DNA from: Bacteroidota bacterium
GTDB lineage: Bacteria > Bacteroidota > Bacteroidia > Bacteroidales > Paludibacteraceae
Reading direction: 5' to 3'
Length of the DNA: 64,000 nucleotides
Assembly (NCBI GenBank): GCA_030706455.1
Contig: JAUZOL010000002.1
Location: 31,328-95,327, forward strand
Every line of letters starts with the position of its first letter. Positions within the stretch are counted from its first letter, which is position 1. Shown piece by piece: positions 9,974 to 19,214 of this stretch. Made by a program: the position numbers and the translations under genes. Below the pieces are notes generated by a model. It was not told the DNA's origin. It ran no database searches and saw only the letters and a list, made by a program, of their open reading frames with translations.

Positions 9974-10975
9974 TTAAGCTCCGGCTATAATAAGGAACGC
10001 CAGTCCGACGATAAAGAAGCAAAACATGGCAATGTTGAGTTTGGTGGAAGAAGCCGGTGCACCCCTGAACTCTTTCCAAATAAGGATACCCCACAATGCA
10101 GAGATCAATGTTGCCCCCTGCCCCAGTCCATAGGAGATGGCTGCACCTGCCGTACCCGAAGCAATCATGCTGAACGATTGTCCGACGCACCAGATTACAC
10201 CTCCCAAGATTCCAACCAGGTGGGTCGAGCGGTTACCTTGAAAATAGCCTTTAATGGAAACAGGCTCACCTGTTACCGGTTTTTTCATGGCGATGGTATT
10301 GAAAATAAAATTACTGGCAAACACTCCGACGGCAAAAACAAACACCGCCGTGTAGGGTGTCATCTTACCGGCAGCCGGAGCCGAAAAGTTATCCAAATCA
10401 ATCGATGCTGCAACAAACCTATAAAAGAAAGCCATGATAATTCCCGCTGCCACCGACAAAACAATACCCTTACCTGTAACAGCAGACGAACCGGCAGATG
10501 CTTTCTTATAAGCCATCCCGTTAAGTATAATAGCTATAGCAATCAACGCCACACCGGCAAATAACCAGACAGGGTTTCCTTTTGTTGCCCCGAAATAATT
10601 AACCAATACGCCCAAGACTAAGGCTAAACCTACTCCTACAGGAAATGCCACCGACATACCGCAAACAGCAATAGCTGCCGAAAGCAAAATATTGGAAGCA
10701 TTAAAAATGACGCCGCCCAAAAACGCACTGCCTATATTTCCGGTTGTTGCCTGAGCCAAATCTGGCAAAAAGCTACGCCCTTCTGATCCGAAACTACCCA
10801 ACGTCAGAGCTGAAATGAGAGAAAACAACAAAAGTCCGATCACATAATCCCAATAGAAAAATTCATATCTCCAGGTTTTTGAAGCTAGTTTTTGGGTATT
10901 TCCCCAAGAGCCCCAACACATCATGGTAACAACACAAAACAAGACGGCCAATGAATAATTATGTACAACAAACAT
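9974..10975 (-). CDS. GRP/RhaT-type sugar permease (ribose or related sugar)
   Basis: Inner-membrane sugar importer of the drug/metabolite transporter superfamily, glucose/ribose porter type, 333 residues with about ten hydrophobic helices. The first helix carries MMCWGSWGNTQK, characteristic of this family, and the last carries GLAFLIIAGA. I chose the ATG at 10973-10975, which starts MFVVHNYS just before helix 1, instead of an upstream in-frame ATG ten codons earlier. It is the last gene of the large minus-strand locus, 35 bases after an ADP-ribosylglycohydrolase gene and one gene away from a ribokinase. That context favours ribose as substrate, but the sequence alone does not exclude rhamnose or glucose. 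Confidence 0.8.
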   Translation of the reverse strand: MFVVHNYSLAVLFCVVTMMCWGSWGNTQKLASKTWRYEFFYWDYVIGLLLFSLISALTLGSFGSEGRSFLPDLAQATTGNIGSAFLGGVIFNASNILLSAAIAVCGMSVAFPVGVGLALVLGVLVNYFGATKGNPVWLFAGVALIAIAIILNGMAYKKASAGSSAVTGKGIVLSVAAGIIMAFFYRFVAASIDLDNFSAPAAGKMTPYTAVFVFAVGVFASNFIFNTIAMKKPVTGEPVSIKGYFQGNRSTHLVGILGGVIWCVGQSFSMIASGTAGAAISYGLGQGATLISALWGILIWKEFRGAPASSTKLNIAMFCFFIVGLAFLIIAGA

Positions 10976-11010
10976 AAAACATCTGATTTTAGAGGTTAAA
11001 CACAAACAAA

Positions 11011-12543
11011 TTAATTCAATCGATCGGAATAAATCACCGCATCAACAAGGTTAACCGATACATTATTATCGGGATTAAGCCACCTGAAAGAGACTGAATG
11101 CTTTCCTTTAGGCAATTGGTATTTCCAAAACAAATCCACACGATGCGACAGCGCCGAAGCATCTGGCAAACAAACAGTTTCTGCTTTCTGATCATCAACA
11201 AGAACAGCCACTTTAGCTACATAATCACGGTTCGGACTTTGGACATAACCCCTGACAACAATACCAATTCCCTCAAAAGACAGTTCAGCCTGTTGGGTCA
11301 ATGATTTATTTATCACCACACGATCGACAGGATAGTGTCCTGCGAACGAATGTTCATAACGCACCGGCGTGGGGTGTTGACAAGCAATCGTAACCTGCGA
11401 TTCCGTAACCTTCCCTCCGTGATTTGCAACTACCTGCAAAGCCTGTTTTAAACCCAGTTTATAAGCATCATTCAATGATAGGTTGGTATAGGCAAAGTTA
11501 CGGTTCTCGACTTCATACAAATTTTTCTTCCAATATTCAGGAATCCGGCTATAGCCCAACATCGTTCCCAATATGCCACCTGCTGTAGAAGGGTTACAAT
11601 CGGCATCTTCTCCGCATCGGGCAGCAATTTCGAGGGTTTTAGTGTAATCTCCCCGTCCGTAAAGCAACCCTATGACAACATAAGCACTATTGAGTTTTGA
11701 ATCTATATCGAAAGGAGTAAACACTCCATCCGGACAGCCGTAGTCCTCTCCCCACTTCTTTTGGCATTCAAACCAGGTTTGCTTCCAGTCGCCCGGATAT
11801 TTTTTATACCACTTCACCACATCATTGATACATTGATAGAAAGTACTTTGCGGAGGAATTGTTTTCAACGCCTCCGTCACTACAGCCTCCACATCGTTGA
11901 GTTCAAAGGCCATAGCATACATAGCTCCCACAAAAACGCCTCCATACCAGCCATCGCCATAACAAATCATATGTCCGATTTTATCGGAAAACGCACTGGC
12001 TGTATTCGGCATACAGGGCGACATAAGTCCTGCGTAATCGGCTTCAATCTGGTAATCAATATCATCTGCATGAGGATTATTCTGCCAATTGCCCGATGCC
12101 GGAGGCTTAATACCCTGAAGAATATTATTGCGGGAAACCTGATTTGCATGCCAAAGCGGATAACCGGCAGTTGCAAATGCTTTTGCCACCGAATCGACCG
12201 GAACATCAAGACCCCATCGTTCAAAAGCCTCAACAAAAGTCAGATCCATATACACATCGTCATATAATCCGGGGGAAGTATCGTAGTATCTTTTTATAGC
12301 CCCATCCGGCCATTTAATGGGAATATAATCTTGAATAATGGTACCGTTATACATAAATTCTACCGGTCCTCCATAGGTGCAACCGATTGTTTTCCCTGCC
12401 CATCCGCCTTTTATCTTATCTGCCAATTGTTGTATGGACAAGCTAACCGTTTTTACTGGATTTTCTTTTCCCATTAGCGAACCGGCGAATAGGTTGAGTC
12501 CGAACAAGAAAACCACGACTCCAAGTAAACATATCTTTTTCAT
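11011..12543 (-). CDS. secreted ADP-ribosylglycohydrolase family protein (copy A)
   Basis: Member of the ADP-ribosylglycohydrolase/DraG fold, 510 residues. The ATG at 12541-12543 gives a clean signal peptide (KKICLLGVVVFLFGLNLFAG), so the enzyme acts outside the cytoplasm. Likely metal-binding Asp motifs are GLYDDVYMDL, HADDIDYQIE and CGEDADCNPSTAGG; they match the DD...DxD pattern of the family, but the first motif is DDVY rather than the usual DDT. A C-terminal region of about 120 residues looks like a beta-sandwich add-on. It could hydrolyse an N- or O-glycosidic bond to ribose. A paralogue lies at 16445-18010. Neighbours are a ribokinase upstream and a sugar permease downstream. Confidence 0.85.
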   Translation of the reverse strand: MKKICLLGVVVFLFGLNLFAGSLMGKENPVKTVSLSIQQLADKIKGGWAGKTIGCTYGGPVEFMYNGTIIQDYIPIKWPDGAIKRYYDTSPGLYDDVYMDLTFVEAFERWGLDVPVDSVAKAFATAGYPLWHANQVSRNNILQGIKPPASGNWQNNPHADDIDYQIEADYAGLMSPCMPNTASAFSDKIGHMICYGDGWYGGVFVGAMYAMAFELNDVEAVVTEALKTIPPQSTFYQCINDVVKWYKKYPGDWKQTWFECQKKWGEDYGCPDGVFTPFDIDSKLNSAYVVIGLLYGRGDYTKTLEIAARCGEDADCNPSTAGGILGTMLGYSRIPEYWKKNLYEVENRNFAYTNLSLNDAYKLGLKQALQVVANHGGKVTESQVTIACQHPTPVRYEHSFAGHYPVDRVVINKSLTQQAELSFEGIGIVVRGYVQSPNRDYVAKVAVLVDDQKAETVCLPDASALSHRVDLFWKYQLPKGKHSVSFRWLNPDNNVSVNLVDAVIYSDRLN

Positions 12544-12683
12544 GTATTTAGATTTTAGAACCAAGACATAAGACAATGAATTATTTTCTTACTTGCCTTA
12601 AATTTATCTCTGTCATGAATGCCTGACTTTTCGTTATCTTCAACATACATCACAAACTATGTAAAGCCATGACAACCTTTGTA

Positions 12684-13607
12684 TTACAGTTCGCTTCTGA
12701 ATGGAATCGAATTTTGTGCTCCCGACCGGGTAACCGAAATTGCAGCCGCACGGTTTGCAAACCTGACCGCTTCCAAAAGAGCCTTGCCTTCACCAAGAGC
12801 AACTGCCAACGCTCCGTTAAACACATCGCCGGCAGCAGTTGTATCGACTGCAATTGTTCTCACTGCAGGCACATATTCCATCTGAAGATCCGAGTAAACA
12901 AGTGCTCCTTTTGATCCCCGGGTAATGATAACATGCTGAACGCCCATCCTACAAAGTTCTTTTGCCGCCAGACATGCCGATGTATCGTCAACGACCTTAA
13001 TACCGGTAATCAGCCCGGCCTCCGTTTCATTCGGAGTAATCAGGTAAAGATTTTTCAACAAAGAAGACGAGAGTGTTTGAGCTGGTGCCGGGTTCAGAAT
13101 CAATCGTTTACCTTTACCCTTTGCTAAACCGGCAATATATTCCACTGTTTCCATCGGGATTTCCAATTGAAGCAAAACCACATCCGATTGTTCAACACTC
13201 TTTTCTACCCCGCTAAGGCCAGCCGGTAATAAATTGGCATTTGAACCCGAAGCTACTACAATGCAATTCTCAGCATGAGCATCTACTGTAATCAACGCGA
13301 CGCCGGAAGGCAATTCTTCATCAGTCAGAACTGATGAAGTATCAATTCCTTCATTTCTAAATGTATCAATTGCTTGTTGTCCGAAAATATCATTCCCCAC
13401 CTTACATACAAACGTAACACAAGCGCCTAACCGAGCTGCAGCTACTGCCTGATTAGCACCCTTGCCTCCAGGGTTCATAAAAAACCGACCACCCATAATC
13501 GTCTCTCCCGGCAATGGCAAGCGAGCCGCATTGACCACCATGTCGGTATTACTGCTTCCCACAACCAAAATATGGGGCAGTGTATTGCTATTCTTTATAT
13601 CTTCCAT
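12684..13607 (-). CDS. rbsK: ribokinase (PfkB family)
   Basis: Cytoplasmic sugar kinase that makes ribose 5-phosphate from ribose and ATP; 307 residues, the usual length. Visible signatures are the N-terminal GSSNTDMVV, the substrate-loop motif GGKGANQAVAAARLGA (first PfkB signature) and the C-terminal DTTAAGDVFNGALAVAL with the catalytic Asp and anion-hole glycines. It lies between a transmembrane acetyltransferase gene and a secreted ADP-ribosylglycohydrolase gene, with a GRP-type permease two genes downstream. Ribose released outside the cytoplasm could therefore be imported and phosphorylated by this set. Confidence 0.92.
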   Translation of the reverse strand: MEDIKNSNTLPHILVVGSSNTDMVVNAARLPLPGETIMGGRFFMNPGGKGANQAVAAARLGACVTFVCKVGNDIFGQQAIDTFRNEGIDTSSVLTDEELPSGVALITVDAHAENCIVVASGSNANLLPAGLSGVEKSVEQSDVVLLQLEIPMETVEYIAGLAKGKGKRLILNPAPAQTLSSSLLKNLYLITPNETEAGLITGIKVVDDTSACLAAKELCRMGVQHVIITRGSKGALVYSDLQMEYVPAVRTIAVDTTAAGDVFNGALAVALGEGKALLEAVRFANRAAAISVTRSGAQNSIPFRSEL

Positions 13608-13634
13608 AGTATTTCATTTTTTGATCAACACAAT

Positions 13635-15047
13635 TCAAGTCCGCCAAAACCATTTGATTTTTGAAAAAAACATAGCAATCATCGTTACCAAAGCGGTAAT
13701 CACTACTCCCTGTAAAAGTCCCCACCACCCATCGGCGCAAAATTTGAAAAACAGGGGCAGCAAACCCAGAATATTAAACAGCGGATAGATAACCATATCG
13801 GCGCCCACGTAAGCAATCATCGGATTTTGCCCCGAAAGCGTCAGAAATGAGGTTGCCTTATGCCAACCGAAGTAGTCGCACAGCACAGAAAATGACATCA
13901 AAGCCATAAAGGCAAGTCCGGACGTGACAAAGAAATAGCTAAAGGTAGCATAATCCTTGCGAATACCACCTTCAAAGGCTTCGAAAAAGAGGCCCAACAG
14001 GAGCAACAACGCCCCAGCCCGGAAAAGCTTGCGCCACAACAAGAAGAAAGACGATTCGGCACGACGCACCAGCAACCAGCCTACTGCCAACAAAACCGTA
14101 GTTGCCCCCAGATTGAACACCAGATGGCGACTGAATAGTCCGTAAAGATTAATAACAATCAGCACAACGCCTAACACGGCAAGCAATGCCGCAGTCCTCT
14201 TCTCTTTTCCTCTTGCCTCATCTGTTGCCGGACGAATAAACCACTCGCGCACATACTCGCCGGCAATGGTTCCCGGAATAACGATAAAGAGGTATTTCAG
14301 AAAGTTGAATTTATACAACCACGGAAACGGAGAAAAATCGAACAACGCCTTTTGCCACGAACCGTTGAAAGCATCGGTTGAACAGAGCAAAATGGCCATA
14401 ATGAATGGCAAAACTGCCACCCGCAACCAAGGACGCGTGCGCGTCAGCAGGTAGATAGCCGAACCGAACATCGCCATGTTGGCCAACAACAGTATAATGA
14501 TATTGCTGTAGTTCAGATCAAAATGCTTTCCATCTGCATACGTTACTGTCGCCAGCATAATCACAGCAATCAGATAAGCTCCCACCTTTATGGCATGATG
14601 CACCCAGGCCGGCATTTGCCAGGGCAACCGCATAAACATGGGGAACAACAAAGCAAAAGCACTCAGCGTGGTAAACCAGGCCCGATAATCCTGCGGATTG
14701 CTGAGAGAAAAAGAGTACATATGCTGAATGAAGATAGCAAAAAAGGCCAGCTGTAACCCGCGAACCAACGAATCGAAAAGCAACTTACGCAGCGGCACCC
14801 CTTTCTCCGCTTTGGAACCTAGCGAGAAGGGCATGGCCGCTCCCATTGAAAAAAGGAAGAACGGAAAAACCAGATCGACCCAAGAGATTCCGAAAATATC
14901 GGGACGGAAAAGATGATCGGGCGGCGGTGTTTGCGCGTGATACATCCAGGCCGGTAACGTATCGGCCACAGCTCCCGACAACACCATTGTCAAGATTGCA
15001 TAGCCCCGTAACGCATCGATTGCGTTGGATCGTTTTTGAGCACTCAT
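13635..15047 (-). CDS. HGSNAT-like transmembrane acetyltransferase, DUF5009 type (copy A)
   Basis: Polytopic inner-membrane protein, 470 residues with about eleven hydrophobic helices, of the DUF5009 / heparan-alpha-glucosaminide N-acetyltransferase-like family. The N-terminal helix motif NAIDALRGYAIL and the following GISWVDLVFPFFLFSMG are diagnostic. A His at residue 37 (MYHAQ), ahead of the DLVFP motif, sits where the catalytic His is found in human HGSNAT. The family moves acetyl groups from cytoplasmic acetyl-CoA to amino sugars across the membrane. The substrate here is inferred. It starts 11 bases after the GHL10 gene stop and belongs to the large operon; a second copy lies at 27718-28857. 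Confidence 0.85.
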   Translation of the reverse strand: MSAQKRSNAIDALRGYAILTMVLSGAVADTLPAWMYHAQTPPPDHLFRPDIFGISWVDLVFPFFLFSMGAAMPFSLGSKAEKGVPLRKLLFDSLVRGLQLAFFAIFIQHMYSFSLSNPQDYRAWFTTLSAFALLFPMFMRLPWQMPAWVHHAIKVGAYLIAVIMLATVTYADGKHFDLNYSNIIILLLANMAMFGSAIYLLTRTRPWLRVAVLPFIMAILLCSTDAFNGSWQKALFDFSPFPWLYKFNFLKYLFIVIPGTIAGEYVREWFIRPATDEARGKEKRTAALLAVLGVVLIVINLYGLFSRHLVFNLGATTVLLAVGWLLVRRAESSFFLLWRKLFRAGALLLLLGLFFEAFEGGIRKDYATFSYFFVTSGLAFMALMSFSVLCDYFGWHKATSFLTLSGQNPMIAYVGADMVIYPLFNILGLLPLFFKFCADGWWGLLQGVVITALVTMIAMFFSKIKWFWRT

Positions 15048-15058
15048 ATTTTATCTAT

Positions 15059-16369
15059 TTATTTTTCGTTTATAGCTTGTTTCAGGTAATTCCACCAATT
15101 ATTCCGTATCACATCGCTGATATCAAACACCATCAGTCCGTCAGTTTTCTCGCAACACATTCGCACGGCACGCTGGAACTGAACCGGATCTTTGTAGAGG
15201 CTTGCCAGAATGCTACCGGTAACAGGCACGGCTCCGGCAGTCACCTTTTTCGCCAACTTCGCACCACCTTCTACCGAGTACCAGTAATCTTTCGTTTTTC
15301 CCATCGAAGCCTCCACCCTGTTTTTGGAGTTCACTTCATTCAATTTATTCACTTCGTCGATGGTCACTTCATTGTAATAGAGCCCGGTCATGTAAACATC
15401 GAGCTGATTGGCATAACCACTCTTTTTATATGCCGGAGCCGCCCAGTCGTACTCTTTTGACGGATCGTATTTCGGACTAGCCCAATTGACGCCCACCTCG
15501 TCATACACCGGATACCACGAACCGGTATAGTCGCCGAACGATAGTTGCGGATTAATCTTCTTGACAGCAGCCCGTGCATCACGAAAAAAGCGGCCGATAA
15601 TTCCGGCCCGCCATTCGATCCACTGCCTGAAATATTTGCCGCGTTCCCAACTCCATACTCCGTCTTTCAGTTTCCATTCGATAATATCTTCGGGAAAACG
15701 ATCGAGTTTCACGCGGGCATACTTTTCAAATTCCGACTTGGATAGCGGACTAAAATCGGCATCGATACCATCGAACCGTACGCGATCCAATACGATGCCA
15801 TCAAGAGACTTGTACTTACCGACAAATTCTTTCAGTACATTCAGTTCGTAAACCCTCACTTCGGGATTGACCGGATTGAGCATTCCGTCGTACGCCCACT
15901 TTTTCTCGGAAATAGGCATCAGTTTACCGTTGACATACACAACAGATTGCCATTGCGGATTCGTGGTATAGATGATTCCCCGGTTCAGATAGTTGTGCCC
16001 GCCGGCAAAAATATTCAGCGAAGCATGCACTTTCAAACCCAACCGATGCCCTTCCCTGATAAAGATAGCAAGCATATCGTAATCGCGCAGATGCGTCACC
16101 CCATCATATTGTTCAAAAAAGGGAGCCAGTTTACTCTGATACAACACCTCGCCCATAATGGTTTTTACATCCAACACGGCATCGGTAAATCCGGCGTCTT
16201 TGATGGTTTTCAGGTAATAAATAATCGAATCGGGCGTACTCAATCGCTTAAAATTTGCCTCGGCATCAAACCACATATACTTCGGTTTCTCTTTGCCCGA
16301 AACGACACTCATGTTCATTAACGCACAAACAACCACACAAAAAATCAATACAGCACTGCGTTTCAACAT
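15059..16369 (-). CDS. secreted glycosyl-hydrolase-like 10 (GHL10) protein, copy A
   Basis: 436-residue exported protein with a signal peptide at about 1-25. The rest fits the GHL10 (DUF187) TIM-barrel family: YMWFDAEANFKRL opens the barrel, then DAVLDVKTIMGEVLY, LGLKVHASLNIFAGG, the strand DGIVLDRVRFDG and a C-terminal GLMVFDISDV. The family is related to glycoside hydrolases and presumed to act on glycans, but few members are characterised. A paralogue with the same motif order lies at 31973-33340. It is embedded between ADP-ribosylglycohydrolase copy B and the HGSNAT-like gene. Confidence 0.82.
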   Translation of the reverse strand: MLKRSAVLIFCVVVCALMNMSVVSGKEKPKYMWFDAEANFKRLSTPDSIIYYLKTIKDAGFTDAVLDVKTIMGEVLYQSKLAPFFEQYDGVTHLRDYDMLAIFIREGHRLGLKVHASLNIFAGGHNYLNRGIIYTTNPQWQSVVYVNGKLMPISEKKWAYDGMLNPVNPEVRVYELNVLKEFVGKYKSLDGIVLDRVRFDGIDADFSPLSKSEFEKYARVKLDRFPEDIIEWKLKDGVWSWERGKYFRQWIEWRAGIIGRFFRDARAAVKKINPQLSFGDYTGSWYPVYDEVGVNWASPKYDPSKEYDWAAPAYKKSGYANQLDVYMTGLYYNEVTIDEVNKLNEVNSKNRVEASMGKTKDYWYSVEGGAKLAKKVTAGAVPVTGSILASLYKDPVQFQRAVRMCCEKTDGLMVFDISDVIRNNWWNYLKQAINEK

Positions 16370-16444
16370 ACTCTTTTAATTGTAGTTAGTAGACGGTAGT
16401 CAGTAGAAGCTGAAATATTCCGTCTTTGTTCTTTACTCTTTGTT

Positions 16445-18010
16445 CTATTTATAAATCATCGCCCGTTCCACCCAGACATTATTTCCGGTCGATTTCGGAT
16501 TTTTATCACCGACCGTTACCAATCGCAAGGTATGTTTGCCGGGAGTCAGGTTCAGTTCATGATAAAGATGAGCACGGTTACCAAGATAGATGCCGGCCTC
16601 CTCGCGATAATAAAAGTCGATTGTTTTGATGTATTTACCATCGAGATAGACTTTAGCCATTCCTCCGTTGTTGTGACAATAACCTTCGAGCAAAATGGCT
16701 TTGCCGGTAAAAGTGAGCGTACATTCATCGCCCGGGGTAACCGAATTCTTAAAAACGGAATTATCGCCACGACCGATCACAAAATCTTTCCAGTCGCCTT
16801 TAAAGCTCCAGTCTGCCGGTTGCGTCACTACTGTTTCGTAGCTGTAACGAATATTCGGAAACGACTGTTCGAGCGGATAGAGAGCCGTCGGTTGTTGCTC
16901 ACGGATCAAAAATGCATCGCTCTCCAATCTGCCTCCATTCTTTTGCACATTCTCTTTGGCATACTGAAAACAGCGGTCGATGGCTTTGTGGAAAGTATAG
17001 TTGGTATAGATGAAATCTTTATCGGCGACCTCTTCGATATACTTTTTCGACTCGGAATCCAAAGCAGCATATCCCTTCATTACGCCCAACACACCTGCCG
17101 CTGTAGCCGCATTGCAATCGGTATCCTGCCCGCAACGGACGGCAATTTCCATTGTCTTTTCCATATCTCCGTTGCCATAAAGAAGAGCCAAAACGACGTA
17201 AGCCCCATTGAACTTGGCATCTTCGTTGAAAGGATGGTTGGGTACGCAAATATCGGTTTCTCCCCATTTATCGGTAAACGCTTTCCATGTCTTGCGCCAA
17301 TCATCGGGATGCTGCTTGTAACCTGCAAGAATTTCCCGAACACATTGTGCATACTGGCTTTTGGCCGGAATAGACTTCAAGGCCTGACGGATCACCGTCT
17401 CGACATTGCTTCCGAAGAAAGCCTGCGTATGCATAGCCGCCACAAACATGCCGCCATACACACCATCGCCATAGTTCATAATGTGTCCCAGACGATTGCA
17501 CAAACGTTCGGCAGTTTGAGGCATTCCGGGATTGATAAATCCTGCAAAATCGGACTCGATCTGAAAATCGATATCGTCGGCATGCATGTTGTACTTCGGA
17601 TTACCGCTTAGAGGAGGCATGATGCCCCGCCAGTAGTTACGACGCGCCATACGGTTGGCGTGACACAATTCGAACCTGGCGTTGGCAAGCGAAGCCGCTA
17701 CCTCCGAAGCCGGACAAATAAGTCCCAGGCTGTCGATCACCATCATAAAACTCATCTGAGCATATAAGTCGTCGTTGGCCAACGCCTCTTTTACCTTGGC
17801 TTTATCCCAGGGCACTTCGCCATCAAACAGCTCATTGTCGTGCACAAATTCAAAAGCGGCGCCATACTCCACACCGATCATTTTTCCGGCCCAACCGCCG
17901 GCTACTTTGTCTTTATACGTCTCGAACGAGATATGCTTTAACGGTTGCGGCTGTCCGGCAAACGCAGACAACGATACCAGCAAAGCTCCTGCAATTATAA
18001 TTTTCTTCAT
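16445..18010 (-). CDS. secreted ADP-ribosylglycohydrolase family protein (copy B)
   Basis: 521 residues from the ATG at 18008-18010, which begins a clear Sec signal peptide (KKIIIAGALLVSLSAFAG). An in-frame ATG eight codons upstream would spoil it. Same fold and layout as copy A: NDDLYAQMSF, HADDIDFQIESDFAG, MNYGDGVYGG and CGQDTDCNAATAAG, with the DTDCN acidic motif complete, followed by a C-terminal beta-rich module of about 130 residues. The two copies are clearly paralogous but not near-identical, so they may have different substrates. It lies 34 bases after a DUF4434 gene and 75 bases before GHL10 copy A. Confidence 0.85.
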   Translation of the reverse strand: MKKIIIAGALLVSLSAFAGQPQPLKHISFETYKDKVAGGWAGKMIGVEYGAAFEFVHDNELFDGEVPWDKAKVKEALANDDLYAQMSFMMVIDSLGLICPASEVAASLANARFELCHANRMARRNYWRGIMPPLSGNPKYNMHADDIDFQIESDFAGFINPGMPQTAERLCNRLGHIMNYGDGVYGGMFVAAMHTQAFFGSNVETVIRQALKSIPAKSQYAQCVREILAGYKQHPDDWRKTWKAFTDKWGETDICVPNHPFNEDAKFNGAYVVLALLYGNGDMEKTMEIAVRCGQDTDCNAATAAGVLGVMKGYAALDSESKKYIEEVADKDFIYTNYTFHKAIDRCFQYAKENVQKNGGRLESDAFLIREQQPTALYPLEQSFPNIRYSYETVVTQPADWSFKGDWKDFVIGRGDNSVFKNSVTPGDECTLTFTGKAILLEGYCHNNGGMAKVYLDGKYIKTIDFYYREEAGIYLGNRAHLYHELNLTPGKHTLRLVTVGDKNPKSTGNNVWVERAMIYK

Positions 18011-18044
18011 ATTTCTAAATTTCTTAACGGTCAATCCGGTATTC

Positions 18045-19190
18045 CTACACCCGAATGCCGTAATGTTCGCAATACAATTTATAGAGATTTCCGGCCTGCT
18101 GATAAGCCGAATTCGGACTCATAAAATGCGAAAACTCAAACGTGATCGCTTTTTCCATCCCGGCCTCCTGCGAATGTTTGAGCTTTTTAATGAGTTTGTC
18201 CCAACGAATAGGCAAAAAGCGGATCGGCATGTCGCGATCGAATGACTCGACGTTGGTCCAGCAATGCATTCCGAATTTCGAGGAGAGTTCTTTGTTGGCA
18301 ATCAGGTAATCTTTCAGTTCATGATAATCGACCTGTCCATCCTGAAATGCCAGCGTATCCACCGACCCCTTGATAGCCGAAAGAATTTCCGTCCAGTCTT
18401 TGGTGTGCTGCTCCACGGTAGTCGCCTTGTCGCCTCCCATCACCTGATCGGTTTTCACGCCATGAATAAACGGCGAAATCAAACAGGGTTTTCCACCCGA
18501 CACCTCTTTGGCATGACGTCCGATTTCGGCAAAAGATTCGATGATACCCCCTAAGCGGCGGCTCACCTCCTGCGAAAGATACCATCCGTGAAACGATTTG
18601 TGATGACCGTATTTCGACCAGATTTCATCAATAAACAACTTATTGATATCCACCTCTTTTTTATAATCGCCGCTCAACCAATAACGTCCTGTATCGAAAA
18701 TACCGCAATAGAAATTCATGCCGTATTTATCGGCCAGATCGAGAAACATTCCAAGCAGATCCTGAGCCGGTTCGTACATGTAATTGCCCTCGTATTTCAT
18801 CAACATCTCCGAGCGGAAAGTCATGTAGCGACCGAACGCTCCGCGAATCATTACCACGGTGTCGATACCGGCATGTTTCATAGCCGCAAAATCACGATCC
18901 CAGGCCTCCACGCCCCAGTTTTGCGAAGGAATATCCCAGGTGATCTCGTCCAGAAAAGTACCGGTAATCGGCAAACCCTCACCCTTCGGGATAATGCGGT
19001 ATTTGTCGTCTTTGAAATGAGTTTTATCTGCCTGTTGCTTCCGCTTCTGTTCATCGTTTTTCAAATTATAGAGAAACTCCAGATCTGGATCGTTGGCTTT
19101 ATAATCGGCGCTGATGAGCGATGCGCCCACACCGACAGCCGCCGTTGCCAGGGCTGCCTTTTTCATAAAATCGCGTCGGGTAGAAAACAT
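18045..19190 (-). CDS. Tat-exported DUF4434 TIM-barrel protein (copy A)
   Basis: 381-residue protein with a twin-arginine signal (STRRDFMKKAALATAA). The mature part fits DUF4434, a predicted TIM-barrel family of glycan loci: GLPITGTFLDEITWDIPSQN, then MKHAGIDTVVMIRG, NFYCGIFDTGRYW, SFHGWYLSQEVSR and a C-terminal EFSHFMSP. The Glu in WYLSQEVSR is a plausible catalytic residue. No activity can be assigned from sequence. It is closely related to the protein at 41647-42756 and more distantly to that at 22061-23122. It is 24 bases from the FAD oxidoreductase gene. Confidence 0.83.
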   Translation of the reverse strand: MFSTRRDFMKKAALATAAVGVGASLISADYKANDPDLEFLYNLKNDEQKRKQQADKTHFKDDKYRIIPKGEGLPITGTFLDEITWDIPSQNWGVEAWDRDFAAMKHAGIDTVVMIRGAFGRYMTFRSEMLMKYEGNYMYEPAQDLLGMFLDLADKYGMNFYCGIFDTGRYWLSGDYKKEVDINKLFIDEIWSKYGHHKSFHGWYLSQEVSRRLGGIIESFAEIGRHAKEVSGGKPCLISPFIHGVKTDQVMGGDKATTVEQHTKDWTEILSAIKGSVDTLAFQDGQVDYHELKDYLIANKELSSKFGMHCWTNVESFDRDMPIRFLPIRWDKLIKKLKHSQEAGMEKAITFEFSHFMSPNSAYQQAGNLYKLYCEHYGIRV

Positions 19191-19214
19191 AAGTCAATGA
19201 TTAATTATTAATGA

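Noticed and set aside
11011..18010. ADP-ribosylglycohydrolases as part of a toxin-antitoxin or phage-defence module
   Set aside because: Both proteins are exported and sit among glycan genes; no ADP-ribosyltransferase toxin is nearby.
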